The notes under the pieces: model-generated
Databases searched by the model: none
Seen by the model: only the letters and a program-made list of their open reading frames with translations
Told to the model about the DNA's origin: nothing
In this document: piece after piece, positions 1 to 10,560 of the stretch
How positions within the stretch are numbered: position 1 is the first letter of the stretch
How the letters are laid out: each line of letters begins with the position of its first letter
Assembly (NCBI GenBank): GCA_964036045.1
Contig: OZ038383.1
Span: forward strand, 61,385,725 to 61,449,724
Direction: 5' to 3'
Length of the DNA: 64,000 nt
Source of the DNA: Eutreptiella sp. 'Long Island Sound 2002'
Taxonomy: Eukaryota > Euglenozoa > Euglenophyceae > Eutreptiales > Eutreptiaceae
Translations under genes and position numbers: made by a program

Positions 1-84
1 GACGGCGGAGCAGCTCACATACCGCACCCACAAATACCTGCAGCATGCGGCAACCTCCTCAAACTCCTGTTCTACCAACCATGA
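1..84 (+). pseudogene. C-terminal end of N1 pol-type ORF
   Basis: The first 84 bases match the end of the N2 RNase H ORF (about 49310-49434). Shared features are a Gln/Leu-rich helix with the pattern QL..R...Y.Q.A, then a segment containing NLL just before the stop. In N1 the helix reads in frame 2 and the ending CGNLLKLLFYQP reads in frame 1, so one frameshift separates them; the stop is TGA at 82-84. This shows that the RING ORF starting at 203 lies downstream of pol, an unusual place for an accessory ORF. Confidence 0.45.
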
Positions 85-202
85 GAACCTACCCTGTTAC
101 ATACCAACACGGAACCCCCACCACGTCTACACACCGTCCACCGAGCACAGCACTGGCACAGCACACACGGGCGCCACAGGCACCGCACACGCTCCCACCA
201 GC

Positions 203-3200
203 ATGCGCGCGCCACCAGCCCCAATCCCCCCACGCCGCCGTCCGTCCACAGGTACCACCAACCACCAGCCACCAGCCACCGCATGTCCCCTCTGCGTCCG
301 CCAGCGGCTGCCACAGACAGCCCTGCCCTGCAACCCAGACCACTGGGTCTGCCTGGGAGCCGCGCACCGCCTCACCCACTGCCCCCACTGCGGGGACCTC
401 AACCCCCGCCACCGCGAACAGCCCGCGGCCCCAGCCGGACCCCCCCCCGCCCGCCACCCCAGCTTCTTCGGGTTCCTCACCGACACCGTCCGGGACCAAC
501 TGGGAGGGTACTACGTGGCGGACGTGGCGGACCACGCATGGACCATAGCCGTGGCCACGGGCAACACACCCCTGCCCCCCCACAGCCCACCCCTACACCA
601 CAGCGGAGGCGGCTTGAACGTGGCGGCCCGCCACATCCTCCTCGCCCTGTACCTCCACCACCGAGACCTACACCTCCCAGACCCACAACTCCCGGCCCCC
701 CAAGCAGCAGCCCTGACGCCGGAAGCGTGGGCCGACACGGCACCAGAGGAGATAGCAGCCTACCTCCGAATCACTTGCCGCCGGTTCAAACACGCCCTCG
801 GCCGACGGACGGGAACACCTTACCCACTCAGCGCACTCATCTACCCGGCACACCACCCGCACCCCGCACAACAGAAGCCCCCGGAGGGCTGGGCGTCTTT
901 TCAGGACGCCCACCTGGCCGCCCCCGACGAGGCCACCGCCACGCGGATGGGCCTCACGGACCAGGAAACCTACGTCAGAGGCCTCAAGACCAGCCTCCAA
1001 GAGGCACACCGCTGGCACGCCCGCTCCCCGTCGCCCCCACAGGGACAGGGGGGTTCACCCGCCCCCGACACCCACCAGGCCAAGAAGACCAAGACAGGTC
1101 AGGGGGCCCGCCAACGCGCCCGCCAGCAGGGCGCGACGCCCCAACCAAGGCCCGGCTCCAGCCACACCGCACCGCCCCACGTCCAGACCCCCGGGGCACA
1201 CCAACAACACCGCCACCGCCAGCGCCCACCACCACCACCGTACCGCAGCACCCAAACCCTGCAGCCCAGTCAGCCACCACCGCGCACACACGTCCACACC
1301 ATGCCAGGACCATTGTACGCGCAGAGCCATGGGACATGGCACCACCAACACCACTACCACGCCCCCGTCCCTCCCAACCCCTACTCCCCAATGCCCCCAT
1401 GCTACAGCGACCCCCACCAGATACATCCCCACCACGCCCCAGCACAACCAGGCCCCGAGAAACAACCCACCCCACATAGCGCACATCACCGCACCACACC
1501 ATCACGTATTCCACCACCACCAGCCCCTGCCACCACACCCACCAACGCCGGGGTACCACACACAACCGGCACACCCTCCACACCACCACCACGCGGTCCA
1601 GCACCACCCGCCGCCCCCGCTACACAGGCCCACGACATACGAGCCACGGTACAGCCCCATGGACCCGCGAGGAGCCGCGCACGCACACCAGCAACACCAG
1701 GGCCTAGTAGGAGCGCCCCACCACCACCAACAGCCCCCCCACCCACACCCCATACCAGCGAGCACCATCCACCAGCAGCCACCCATCACAGACGGACCAC
1801 AGCCCCACCCGGGGGCTCATGCGGCCGCTTCCCACCCGCACCCCAGCACCACAACCAGTCAAGAACCGCAAGGGCCACACGGCGCACACACGCAACACCC
1901 ACAACACCCACAGGGACGCCCGGACCCCCAGCCAGCACAACACCCACCCCCGCCCCCCCCCCACCCCACCACCACCAGCAGTCCCCCGACCCACACCCCA
2001 TACCAGCGAGCACCATCCACCAGCAGCCACCCATTACATACGGACCACAGCCCCACCCGTACGCCCATGCGGCCGCCTCCCACCCACACCCCGGCACCAC
2101 AACCAGTCAAGAAGCGCAAAAGCCGCACGGCGCACACACGCAACACCCACACGACCCACAGGGACGCCCAGACCCCCAGCCAGCACAACACCCACCCCCC
2201 CCCCCCCCACCACAAACAGCGCCACCCCCACACCACCCCCCCCCACGCCCCCCCCCCGAGACCAGGCCACGGACACAACACGCGGCAGCCAGCACCAGCC
2301 AATTGACGTCGATACCCCCGCCGACACACGCCACCGTGAATCCCCCTTCCCGCGACCGCCACAAGAGACCCCATCACCGGACCCCACGCGCGACAACGAC
2401 GACCACCCCCCCAAACCCACACCACCCTCCCCCATCACACCCCGCACCACCAGTCGCCGCACCGGCCGAACCCTACGCCCTACACAACCCCGCAGCGGTA
2501 CGGCAGCACCTCCGGGGACTCGGGGAACAGGTCGTCGTGCTGTACCTCCGCACCTCCGGCACCAGCACCCCCATCCGGGCGGCCACCCTGGTCCAGGCAG
2601 CCACCCTGGGGGAAGGCGTCAGAGACTTCCTCTTCGACGCCTTCCTCCACGTCGCCCGACACGAGCGCCCCCCACGCGCCACCCCAGACGGCGAGAGCCC
2701 GCCCCCCACGGGGAGCCGGATCTGGGTGCCCCCCATCGACTGGGGACGACACCTGGTCGGACACCCCGTGCCGGAGCGGGACAGCACCCAGGGCCGCACC
2801 CGCTACCGCGAGCCCAACATGGCCCACCCTTCACCCGACGCCACCCCCGGAAGCACCAAAGAGTGGGAGCGGGAAACATGGGCAGCCCGGATGGCCTCCC
2901 TGAGCAACTTCCGGCACCACGTCCCGGGGGACATCCCCACCCCCGACGAGCAGCAGCCAGCCCCCTCCACGTACATTACCCTCATGTACAATTTGCACTA
3001 CACCCTCTCCACCACCACCTACGACGCACCCACAGACCACTGGGTGGTACACGGCACCGACTCCCTCCTCCCCGCCGACTACACCCCCCCCACACACAAC
3101 CCAGGCCCCGACACGTACGCCAGGGGGGACGACCCGGACGACCCCCACATCTGGGGCACGTGGGAACCGAATTCCTGGACACGCTGCTCTCCATCCGCAG

Positions 3201-3403
3201 CGGCTACCAGGGCCTTGGTAGGGCGATGTATTGCCTCGCCAAGTGGACCCAACGGACGTGGGGGATCCCCACCGACCGATGGGTGTGGGTGGTCACGCTG
3301 CGCCTGCAGCAGACGGAAGCCCCCCCAAACCGCAGGGGACCCACCCCCCCACGCCCCACCACCCTACAACTATGCCCGTACATGGTGGCAGCCCGCCTCA
3401 TGA
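203..3403 (+). CDS. RING finger / Pro-His-rich / Ulp1-like protease ORF of N1 (N-terminal 1066 aa)
   Basis: The ORF starts at ATG 203. A RING-like finger covers residues 28-63 with C28, C31, C43, H47, C50, C60 and C63; the expected sixth ligand is Ala53. A globular helical region follows (about 90-270), then about 500 residues very rich in Pro, His, Thr and Gln, including a PPPPPY stretch. From about residue 755 the sequence is globular again and resembles Ulp1/C48 proteases: a FLFDAF helix, a WVPP segment, His932 in NLHY, and Asp953 in GTDSL. The frame is then lost near 3175; homology continues in frame 1 and carries the likely nucleophile Cys. The domain order matches N2. RING domains are usually ubiquitin-ligase modules and Ulp1 enzymes cut SUMO-like proteins. 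Activity here is inferred, and the ORF is probably disabled. Confidence 0.6.
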   Translation: MRAPPAPIPPRRRPSTGTTNHQPPATACPLCVRQRLPQTALPCNPDHWVCLGAAHRLTHCPHCGDLNPRHREQPAAPAGPPPARHPSFFGFLTDTVRDQLGGYYVADVADHAWTIAVATGNTPLPPHSPPLHHSGGGLNVAARHILLALYLHHRDLHLPDPQLPAPQAAALTPEAWADTAPEEIAAYLRITCRRFKHALGRRTGTPYPLSALIYPAHHPHPAQQKPPEGWASFQDAHLAAPDEATATRMGLTDQETYVRGLKTSLQEAHRWHARSPSPPQGQGGSPAPDTHQAKKTKTGQGARQRARQQGATPQPRPGSSHTAPPHVQTPGAHQQHRHRQRPPPPPYRSTQTLQPSQPPPRTHVHTMPGPLYAQSHGTWHHQHHYHAPVPPNPYSPMPPCYSDPHQIHPHHAPAQPGPEKQPTPHSAHHRTTPSRIPPPPAPATTPTNAGVPHTTGTPSTPPPRGPAPPAAPATQAHDIRATVQPHGPARSRARTPATPGPSRSAPPPPTAPPPTPHTSEHHPPAATHHRRTTAPPGGSCGRFPPAPQHHNQSRTARATRRTHATPTTPTGTPGPPASTTPTPAPPPPHHHQQSPDPHPIPASTIHQQPPITYGPQPHPYAHAAASHPHPGTTTSQEAQKPHGAHTQHPHDPQGRPDPQPAQHPPPPPPPQTAPPPHHPPPRPPPETRPRTQHAAASTSQLTSIPPPTHATVNPPSRDRHKRPHHRTPRATTTTTPPNPHHPPPSHPAPPVAAPAEPYALHNPAAVRQHLRGLGEQVVVLYLRTSGTSTPIRAATLVQAATLGEGVRDFLFDAFLHVARHERPPRATPDGESPPPTGSRIWVPPIDWGRHLVGHPVPERDSTQGRTRYREPNMAHPSPDATPGSTKEWERETWAARMASLSNFRHHVPGDIPTPDEQQPAPSTYITLMYNLHYTLSTTTYDAPTDHWVVHGTDSLLPADYTPPTHNPGPDTYARGDDPDDPHIWGTWEPNSWTRCSPSAAATRALVGRCIASPSGPNGRGGSPPTDGCGWSRCACSRRKPPQTAGDPPPHAPPPYNYARTWWQPAS
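1500..2245 (+). repeat. 248-bp tandem duplication in the Pro/His-rich region of N1
   Basis: Two copies begin near 1751 and 1999, each marked by the shared word CATACCAGCG followed by the same C-rich text. The 248-bp period is not a multiple of three. The peptide PHPIPAST appears in frame 3 for copy one and in frame 2 for copy two. The surrounding C-rich DNA is open in all three forward frames, so frame changes would not create stops. Confidence 0.75.
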
Positions 3404-3543
3404 CGCTGCTATGGCCGGGCCCCCACACCCCCACCCAAAACTACCCCCACCTCACAGAGGAGGACATGCCCGGCATCCAGCGATGCTTTTTCCAGACCCT
3501 CGACTACCTCCAGCAAACACACCCGCACGGCCACCCCACGGGT
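3175..3543 (+). pseudogene. Out-of-frame end of the N1 Ulp1-like domain
   Basis: Frame 1 continues the homology with N2 after the 1066-residue ORF goes off frame. Shared marks are A-YCL--W-QR-W (N1 RAMYCLAKWTQRTW, N2 HALYCLWRWAQRRW) and an LCP motif followed by a hydrophobic helix (N1 LCPYMVAARL, Cys codon 3373-3375; N2 LCPVSAIHQI). In Ulp1-like proteases the catalytic Cys follows the His and Asp and begins a helix, which fits this Cys. A stop ends the frame near 3540. One indel near 3175 explains the split. Confidence 0.5.
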
Positions 3544-3545
3544 AA

Positions 3546-4463
3546 CCCACGTGCCCGCGCAGCCGAGACAACGCCGCCACGCCAGCACCAGCACGCACAG
3601 ATTACCAGGGAAAACGCGCGCACACGCCCGGTGCCCGAACCTGCACCCTCGTTCTCGCTACTTACAGGACCCAGCATCATACGCCCGCCCCCGAGGCCCA
3701 GGACCCTCCGCCGTCTCCCACAGCCCTCTCCTCCGCCTCCGACTCCACAACCTCCACCACCACGACCACCTCATCCACCACCACCACCACGTCCTCATCC
3801 AGCACTCCACCCCCCAGGCCGCGGGGGACACCTCCCAAACGGGCCTCCAAACCCGCCCCCACCGCGAGCAGCCCCGCCGCCGCCAAGGCCCACGCCCCGA
3901 CGAAGCCCACACCCACGACCCAGCCGAAGCCCAAGGGGCCACCCAAACCCGTCAGCACGCCCGCAGCCATGCCCAAACCCAAGCCCAAACACGGCGCCAC
4001 GACGGCAACGCGAGCCCGGCCCCCGGAGGAAGTCCTCTACGACATCCGGCCCCAGCCGTCCCAGGCGCGAAGGCAGCAGCGCCCAGCGCGGCGCCCCCCG
4101 ACCGTCACCGACGCCACCGCCACCACCTTCATGGCGGAGCGCGCCGCGACCGAAGCGCGACGCACTTCGTCCAACCACCTCTCACCATATTTTACTTTTT
4201 TTTTCCCAAAAAAAAAAAAAAAAACAAGTAAAAAAAAAAAAACAAGAAGAAAAAAAGGAAAATTAGGGGGGGAGGAAGGGGGACACAACCACCCATGGCA
4301 CACGCGCACCGCACACAGCACGCACACCGGTGAACAGGAGCCCAGTGGCCCAGGACACCGCACATGCAACACAACACACCGAGCGAGCACACCGGTGAAC
4401 AGGAGCCAGCCGGCCCAGGACACCGCAGACGCACCACAACAAACCGCGCGGGCACACCGGTGA
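3546..4463 (+). pseudogene. Thr/Ser-rich and basic C-terminal tail of N1 ORF (frame 3)
   Basis: Frame 3 reads a Ser/Thr-rich run (about 3720-3800), then a Lys/Pro/Ala-rich stretch and a basic region containing EEVLYDIRPQ (about 4025). This is more protein-like than the other two frames, which give almost pure Pro or His. The frame runs on through the poly-A tract, so the natural end is uncertain. It is probably the low-complexity tail after the protease domain, displaced by a second frameshift near 3545. No function is proposed. Confidence 0.3.
4196..4264 (+). repeat. T9-CCC-A17 and further A-rich tract
   Basis: Nine T, three C and seventeen A (4208-4224) are followed by more A runs to about 4264. 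The T and A runs can pair as a hairpin with a CCC loop. It could be an old poly(A) end inside N1, or simply A-rich DNA in the 3' region, since homology with the other elements' ends continues to the (TACC)n tail. Confidence 0.7.
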
Positions 4464-4517
4464 ACAGGAGCCCAGCGGCCCAGGAGAATGCACACACGTA
4501 GGGCGGCCGAGGGACAG
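4323..4517 (+). repeat. 65-bp tandem repeat, 3 units
   Basis: The phrase CACACCGGTGAACAGGAGCC starts at 4323, 4388 and 4453, so the period is 65 bp. The units lie in the N1 3' region. No coding role is seen. Confidence 0.85.
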
Positions 4518-5055
4518 GAAAGAACCAATACCCCATGGGTCGGACGCACTGGGGCGACCCAGCCGACCCACCGGGCCAGTAGCAGGAGCGGTACTCCAAG
4601 GCCACTGGTCGGAGCCCGGCCAGGCTGCATCGGGGACCATGGCAAACGTCACCTGGAGCCATGGAAGCAACCGGTGACAGGTGAGCCGGTACACAGTCCA
4701 GAAGGGGTTCACCTGCCAAGCAGAGTGGCCCCGCAACTCAAGCCACAAGGGTGAGGCGGATGTACCGTCGACAAGCGGGAGCAATACCCCTTGTGGTGAG
4801 AGATACTCCACACGGCTGGGCAGCCCGCCAGAGCTGCCGCCCAAAGGAGGGGGCATGTGGCCCTACCCATGGACACATGTGGGGACACCCTCCCACCTGG
4901 GACACATGGACCGGGTGGCCGCGACAATGCCTTCCCAAGCACATGCGGGAGCGGCTCAAGAGGCACCTGACATAGGGCAGTGGGAGGGACAGGTCGTCCC
5001 CTTGGTAAGACCTTCTTCCTGCAATGTCAAAGGAGGCATCCCGAGCTCCTGAAGA

Positions 5056-5072
5056 TACCTACCTACCTACCT
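5056..5072 (+). repeat. (TACC)4 terminal tail of N1
   Basis: Four TACC units plus T end the element. N2 ends in (TACC)3 at 58323-58334, and N3, on the other strand, ends in the same repeat at 37526-37540. Short segments before the tail are also alike, such as CCCGAG and a TTGGTAAGACC-like word. This marks the 3' terminus of the family. Confidence 0.6.
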
Positions 5073-6037
5073 GATGTTCTCATTAGCATTACGTCGCTTA
5101 CTGCGCTATTCATTGGTCCATTTAAGGTGAAGAATGTTTCTGTTGTCTTCTTACGCTGTCCTTCAACACCTTGCTTGCCATTGCGCCCTGGTCAAGGAAG
5201 CCACTGCTTCTTGTTCGCTCCCCGAAAGTCATCACACTAGGGCACAACCGATGCAACACGTGATGAATAAAGCATTCACTCGCGGGACGGCTGCAAACCT
5301 GATAAGCGGCCATCTGGCCCACGCTGGTAACCACAGGCATGGGAGTGCAGGGCACAGCTAAGGCAGGGGAAGGACTCTAAAATCACCGGATCTGCAGGTG
5401 TTCGGAGGACCGAGCGGGATTGACGACAGGCGTTAGTACACTCACTCAGACTGGAGCTCTATCAGAGTCTTGAAGCTGTCCTCGCAAACAATGAGCACAC
5501 CTAGCTGTGTGCACAAGAGTGCTCACCGCCCATGGGAGGATAGGACACAGAGGGGGTTGCGGATAAAGCGCCTCAACTGTAAGTTCCGAAAGAACGGAAT
5601 CTGTTTACGTAGGGCGGCGTGCTCAGGTGACCCGCACTTTGGGTGGTCTTTTGGAGAGGGGAACCTCGGAATGATCCGACCGCATGGATACCTAGTCCAG
5701 CGCCTTGGTGTGTTTGCGGTACTACACTGTGCAGGATGATGGCACGGTTGGAAGCGGGGGCAGTAGGACTCACCGACCATTCGACTGCAAACATGATAAG
5801 CGGCCTGGTGGTATTCTGATGATCCCCAGTGCTGCTTTCCTCAGTGTGAGAAAAATGTACCTCGGGGGGGTGCCTATACTACTGCAGGAGTGACCTGAAA
5901 GAGATTCCCAACGAGAGGAGGGCCAGTCTGAGACGTACTTCCGCCTCCTGAAGCTTGCAACCTCCTCCATTCTGTTAGGAGGAACAAATAGATAGGCATA
6001 AGGAGATTAGTTTGTCTTTGTCCGCTTGAACAATGTC
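5073..6037. other. Unassigned interval
   Basis: After the N1 tail the base composition becomes more balanced. I see no open frame longer than about 90 codons with a recognisable domain, no LTR end and no RNA gene. Confidence 0.5.
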
Positions 6038-6899
6038 TCAGTGCGGGTGAGTAGCTGACCCTCGTTGTTCTCTACTACGGAGGAAGAAAAGAAGGGGTTG
6101 GTACTTCCATCTGGCTGTATAAAGGATAATATGGGCTCTAGGGTGCCACAGATAGCCCGTAGCCATCCCGCAGGGTAAGAAATTTTCAGCCATGGTTATA
6201 CACGTGGCGAGGAATACCTGCCACCACGCAGTAGCCATTGACTGCGGTCTCATCGGCAGTCCCTTCTTCACGTTCCACTGCCGTTTCAGGGTCCGCAGTG
6301 TTCTCCAGGTCGACAGGCTCGTCCTCTCTGTCAGATAGATGCCACTCATCCCAAGACAGTTCATCAGGAGAGTGGTAATGTCTGAGCTGTTTCGATGCAC
6401 ACAGTAGCTCTCCACCTAGGTGGGGACTGCAGCTCACATGGAACCTGGGTCCATTTATCTTCACAATACCATAAGGCCCAGAGAAAAGGTCCTGCATACA
6501 GTTGCGGCGGAAGTGGGCAATCCGGAATGGTGTACCAGCACCAGGTTTCCCACCCTGAAACTGGCAGGCTGTCTTGTGCGGTTACGCCTGGTTAGCTCAC
6601 GTTCGCAAACGATTTTCAGGTTGGCTGTAGCTATGTTGGCCAGGTCCTGTTTGTGTTCCAGCCAATCCTCCATCGGGCCCTTGTAGTGGACGGTGCATGA
6701 AATCCACGTACAACAGAGAACTAGCACAGTAAGTGATAGGCAGATCGGGGACCAGTCCCCAGCCACGTGAGTCGCTCTGTTTGCTGGCGTGGATCGTGAC
6801 CGAATGGTCAGGAGCAGAGGTCGCAGTGGCATGGGCAGCAACATTGCTTTGCATAGAAGACAAAACTATTGTGAAAGCTGTATAGCATCCTGCAAACAA
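6038..6899 (-). pseudogene. Broken chromovirus integrase C-terminus plus chromodomain (E5)
   Basis: On the minus strand, overlapping frames give an integrase C-terminal region with EDWLEHKQDLA, FRVGNLVLV (the usual F.VGD.V.V core after the catalytic domain) and FSGPYGIVKI (GPY/F-like). These are followed by an acidic linker and a chromodomain-like segment, VVAGIPRHVYNHG-stop-KFLTL-DGY, where a TGA replaces the Trp expected before KF. At least three frames are needed, so it is dead. It represents a third chromovirus lineage, different from E1 and E2. Confidence 0.65.
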
Positions 6900-7120
6900 A
6901 TGTATTTCACATAGCCCCTGAAATACCTCATATGCTCATATGTGAAATCCACCCTATCATCCACTAATTCATATAACTACAAAAGATCCAACATTGTTTC
7001 ATGTATCCCACATCCTATGTTCCTAACAAGGAAATGGAATACAATATACAATAGTTTCATATATAGGGTCATATAATGATCCCTTAGGAGCAATACACCA
7101 CAATAGCGCTGTGACCTGCT
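6750..7120. repeat. R1: relative of the uninterrupted site into which E1 inserted
   Basis: This stretch matches 20160-20315 joined to 37304-37500, which are the DNA flanks of E1. The word CCTCATATGCTC around 6926-6937 corresponds to the flank CCTGATAT before E1 and ATATGCAC after it. R1 is therefore a relative of the pre-insertion site, with ATAT (6930-6933) present once. It is AT-rich upstream of the E5 coding relic. Confidence 0.8.
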
Positions 7121-8950
7121 TCAGCCCCCCACTTAAAACAACTGCCACGGGCAGGACGTACACGCCCCAGAGGAACATACCAGTCACAAAGCTAGAAAGA
7201 ACAGCAAATATTGGGTTATCAGTGACACACCTTGATTGATGACCAGTGTATTACCACAGGATTCTGCTTTGACATTGCTTTGTGATGCATTACTGCCTTG
7301 TGCTGTGCTTAGTCCACTAAACAAACACTGCCACGATGGCCCCGGCGTGCACGCGGTGGCTCACGGAATAGAGAAAAGAGGTCACAATGGCCTCAGGGTA
7401 AATGATCGAGGACACTAGGCACGAATGGAAACAGGGGCACAATGCCCACACCTTGCACCTGCATGCTTCAGATAATTTATGAGAGCTTGATGTGCTTGAT
7501 GCCCTTGATGTCTTGCTGTAACCCTTGTGGTAACGAGTGAGCTCTTGCTTGTACGACATAATGCTTGTTGATCGCTTGCTTGAGAAGGAACAGACAAGGC
7601 CTAGCCAAAGGCCCACTCGGAAACAGAACCGCCAATCAAAAGAAAGAGATGATGAAGCAGCCAAAGCGCCGCCCTGTGAACTGCTGCAAAGCCAGGGCCT
7701 AGCTAAGGGCCGTTGCTAAGATGTTTTTTACCCCGTGGGCACGGCTCAGCCAAGGGCGATGTCCTTGCTGTTGCTGTAATGTTAGCATGTGTGTCACACG
7801 TGATACACCACTTAGAGGGTAAGGGAGGAGGTACGGAGTGGGATAAGGGTGTGAGTAGACACGCGTGAAGGGACACACCTCTTAACCATATAATAATAAC
7901 CTCACGTCACTTGCTAACCCACCACCTAGGAGCCATATTACGTATACATATCATATATACACAGAAGAGCGATGCACGCCCACTAACACAAGACACCCTT
8001 GTGCCAGCACATCCAACGGCAGGGCTCGGAGGTACAAACTCGCCAGGAGACCGTGACAGAGTGTGTGCCTTGCGGTGGTGGCCTTGGAGCACATGATGAG
8101 ACACGCCAACAGAAACAAGAGCTCCCACAAGCCACTCACGTACATACAACAAACGGTAAACATATTCACAATAGAACTCATGTATAGATATGCCACCTTG
8201 TTGCTTGGTATTCGTGTGTGTCTTGGGGGCGTGCATATAAACACGTAGGTTAGCTTGCGTGTTACCTATGTCAGCGGGTGTGTCACCCGGCAAACGGTAA
8301 AACGGGAGATAGCCCCCATGTTCACACTTCGGGGGGTGGCCCGTACTGTCGCGCTGGGGTATCAGCCCAATCAGCTCCCCGGGGGCCCGATGACACGGAC
8401 TGAAGGAGGATTACTCCCCCAACCCCCTTACACCGTGTATGACGGTGCATGTTTACACCTCCGTGTGTATATTTGATGCCGGTGTACACGGTTGCAAAAC
8501 AAAAACCAGAAACAACCTAGGTCTTGCTTGATCGGGGGGCGGGTGATAACCCACGTAATAGGTAACCATATACTCCCGTAACTAAAATAACGGCATGCAC
8601 ACACATGCTTGCAACCAATGGACACGGAGCACGGCCGCTTTTGGCATGTCAAGGAGAGAAAGGTCGGTGTGTGTTGTGGAAAAACAGGTCCACGCACCAC
8701 CCTCCACAAAACCATGCCACGCCCATATCCCAACATGTTCTGTTGGATGTTGGGAAAGAGGACCCCTCGGGTTTTGTGGAAACCCAGGGCCACTCGTCGA
8801 GAACTCCCCACAAAATATCACCATATATATCCTGTCATACACACGCACTTGTACATTAGCCTTTGCTTCATATTGTCTGTATTCCTCACGTTGCAGGCGG
8901 AGATATCCCCCATGAAGTTCAACAAGAACATGAAGAATACACACAGTCAG
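7121..8950. other. Unassigned interval
   Basis: Only short open frames without recognisable domains are seen. The text is mixed in composition and contains no long repeat that I can match elsewhere in the window. Confidence 0.5.
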
Positions 8951-8989
8951 CATGATGCCCCATGGAATAGATTCTGGCCGCCTCGCTCC

Positions 8990-9660
8990 CCTGTCGCCGT
9001 CCTGTTGCAACCCTGTTGCCTCCCATTCGCTGTTTTGGCACTTTTGGCCCACTGTTGCTCCCCTGTCGCTTCGCTGTTGCTTCCCTGTTGCTCTCCTGTC
9101 GCTCCCCTGTCACTCCCTTGTCACTTCTCTGTCGCTGTCCTGCCGCCCTCCTGTCGATATCCTGTTGCTTCCTGTCGCTTCCTGTCATTTTCTTGTCGCC
9201 ATGCTACTTTTTGCCTGGCGCCTTCCTGTCGCTCTCAATTCGCTCTCCTGTGGTTCCTTCATGTCGCCCTCCTGTTGCTATTTCCTGTTGCATCCTCGTC
9301 GCCCTCTTGTCGTTTGCCTGTCGTCTTCCTGTTGCTTCCCTGTTGCCTCCCTGTTGCCTCCCTGTTGCTTGCCTGTTGCCCAACCTGGTACCCTGTCGCT
9401 CTCCTGTAGCTTACCTGTCGCTTGCCTGTCGCTTGCCTGTTGCCTCCCTGTCGCCTCCCTGTCGCTTCCCCATTGCCCAACCCGGTACCCTGTCGCTCTC
9501 CTGTTGCTTTCCTGTCGCTTGCCTGTTGCTTGCCTATCGTCTGCCTGTCGCCACCCTGTCGCCGCCCTGTTCCTTCCCTGTTGCCCATGTCTCGCAGCTC
9601 CTGTTGTCTTCGTGTCGCCACCCTGTTGCCTATCTGTCGGTCCTTGCCGCATTTCGCCGT
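8990..9660. repeat. 11-bp minisatellite (CCTGTYGCYTS type)
   Basis: Imperfect units such as CCTGTTGCTTC, CCTGTTGCCTC and CCTGTCGCTTG repeat every 11 bp. A higher-order copy is visible: CAACCTGGTACCCTGTCGCT begins at 9381 and its near-twin CAACCCGGTACCCTGTCGCT at 9478, 97 bp apart. Long open frames on both strands here follow from the lack of stop words in the unit. They give monotonous Leu/Pro/Ser or Arg/Gln/Gly text, so they are not genes. Confidence 0.9.
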
Positions 9661-9689
9661 TTCCTGCCTCCCGTGGCCCAAATGTAAAG

Positions 9690-10416
9690 ATGTAAAGGCA
9701 ATAACGGGTACTCAATCCCAGCCCGGGCACGCATAGCGACCGGGGATAAACACCCAGGCGGCTGAGATGGCAAAATCCGCTACGCCATATCCTTTGAAGA
9801 CCCTAGCGACTCCAGGAGTGACGGGGCAAAGGCACTGATTGCAATTCATATTACAATATTGGTATGTAGAGGACAACTCCTCCCCCTAGACTGAGGTAGT
9901 GGTATGCTCTCACTCCACGAAATGTTGCTTCACGTAATGTGAACCACACGAGTACTTTGTACCCTGTATACCCTACCCTCGTGTGGTCACGGGAAAAACA
10001 GTCGAAAACAACCACGCCCAATGCCCTGGTGGTGGTAGGAGCGCTCCAGCAAGAGGGGTTTGAAAAGCATTAAGACCCCCAAAAGAACACGTCCCATGTC
10101 CGCCCCAGGCTATATGCCACACCACTTCACGCCAAGGACTCTCAAGCCTTTAGCGGTGAGAGAGGTAGACTGCGGGGCCCTGCTCAGGTGAGGATTTTTG
10201 TAACCGAGGCGCGCGCCGTGCATGCACGTTTGTCCTGTCTCCAACGGCTTCTCGCTCTCTCCTCCCCCCCCGAAGCAATAATGTAGCCTGATATTGTTTA
10301 GGTTTTTTCCGTGGCATGCTCATGAGGGCGGTCCACCAAGGTGAGCGAGGAGGACAATGGTGTGAGTGACATTTTGAGTCTTCCAGTAATCTCGCCAAAA
10401 CCGTACTGTAGGACGG
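9690..10416. other. 3' flank of E2, unassigned
   Basis: The interval lies just after the E2 chromodomain stop in the element's direction. It may hold the E2 3' untranslated region or LTR remnants. I could not find a matching copy beyond 19 kb, so no LTR is called. Confidence 0.4.
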
Positions 10417-10560
10417 TTAGAGGGTTTCAATGGGCTTCTCGGTATCCCAACCCTTAGTGTAACCCTCCCAACGTACTTTGAAGAGAGGTCCTTTTCGGTG
10501 AGTACGGTGCCCAAATATTTTCTTCACGTTATAAGTGTCCTCCTCAAATTGGGAGGGCAC
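10417..10560 (-). pseudogene. pol: E2 chromodomain, end of pol
   Basis: The minus strand reads EEDTYNVKKIFGHRT, then GPLFKVRWEGY, then WDTEKPIETL and a TAA stop at 10417-10419. This is a typical chromodomain: an aromatic residue plus V..I start, a KVRWEGY strand and a W-D-P-IE helix entry. It is one frame off from the integrase C-terminal ORF ending at 10544, so a small indel separates them. Chromodomains steer chromovirus integration toward marked chromatin. Confidence 0.8.

Larger units (their letters stand above)
1..5072 (+). mobile_element. N1: non-LTR-like retroelement, 3' portion
   Basis: This is the 3' part of a retroelement whose 5' part lies outside the window. In order it holds the last codons of a pol-type ORF, an ORF with a RING-like finger and a Ulp1-like protease domain, an A-rich tract, a 65-bp tandem repeat and a terminal (TACC)4 tail. 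It matches N2 (47122-58334) in domain order and by alignment of each domain. The non-LTR class is inferred from the RNase H plus CCHC pol end seen in N2, the lack of LTRs, and the simple-repeat tail shared by three elements. No reverse transcriptase is visible in either copy, so the class remains an inference. Confidence 0.6.

Noticed and set aside
8952-9695. Long open frames over the 11-bp minisatellite (up to 266 codons) on both strands
   Set aside because: They follow the repeat unit, give monotonous amino acid text in every frame and have no domain.
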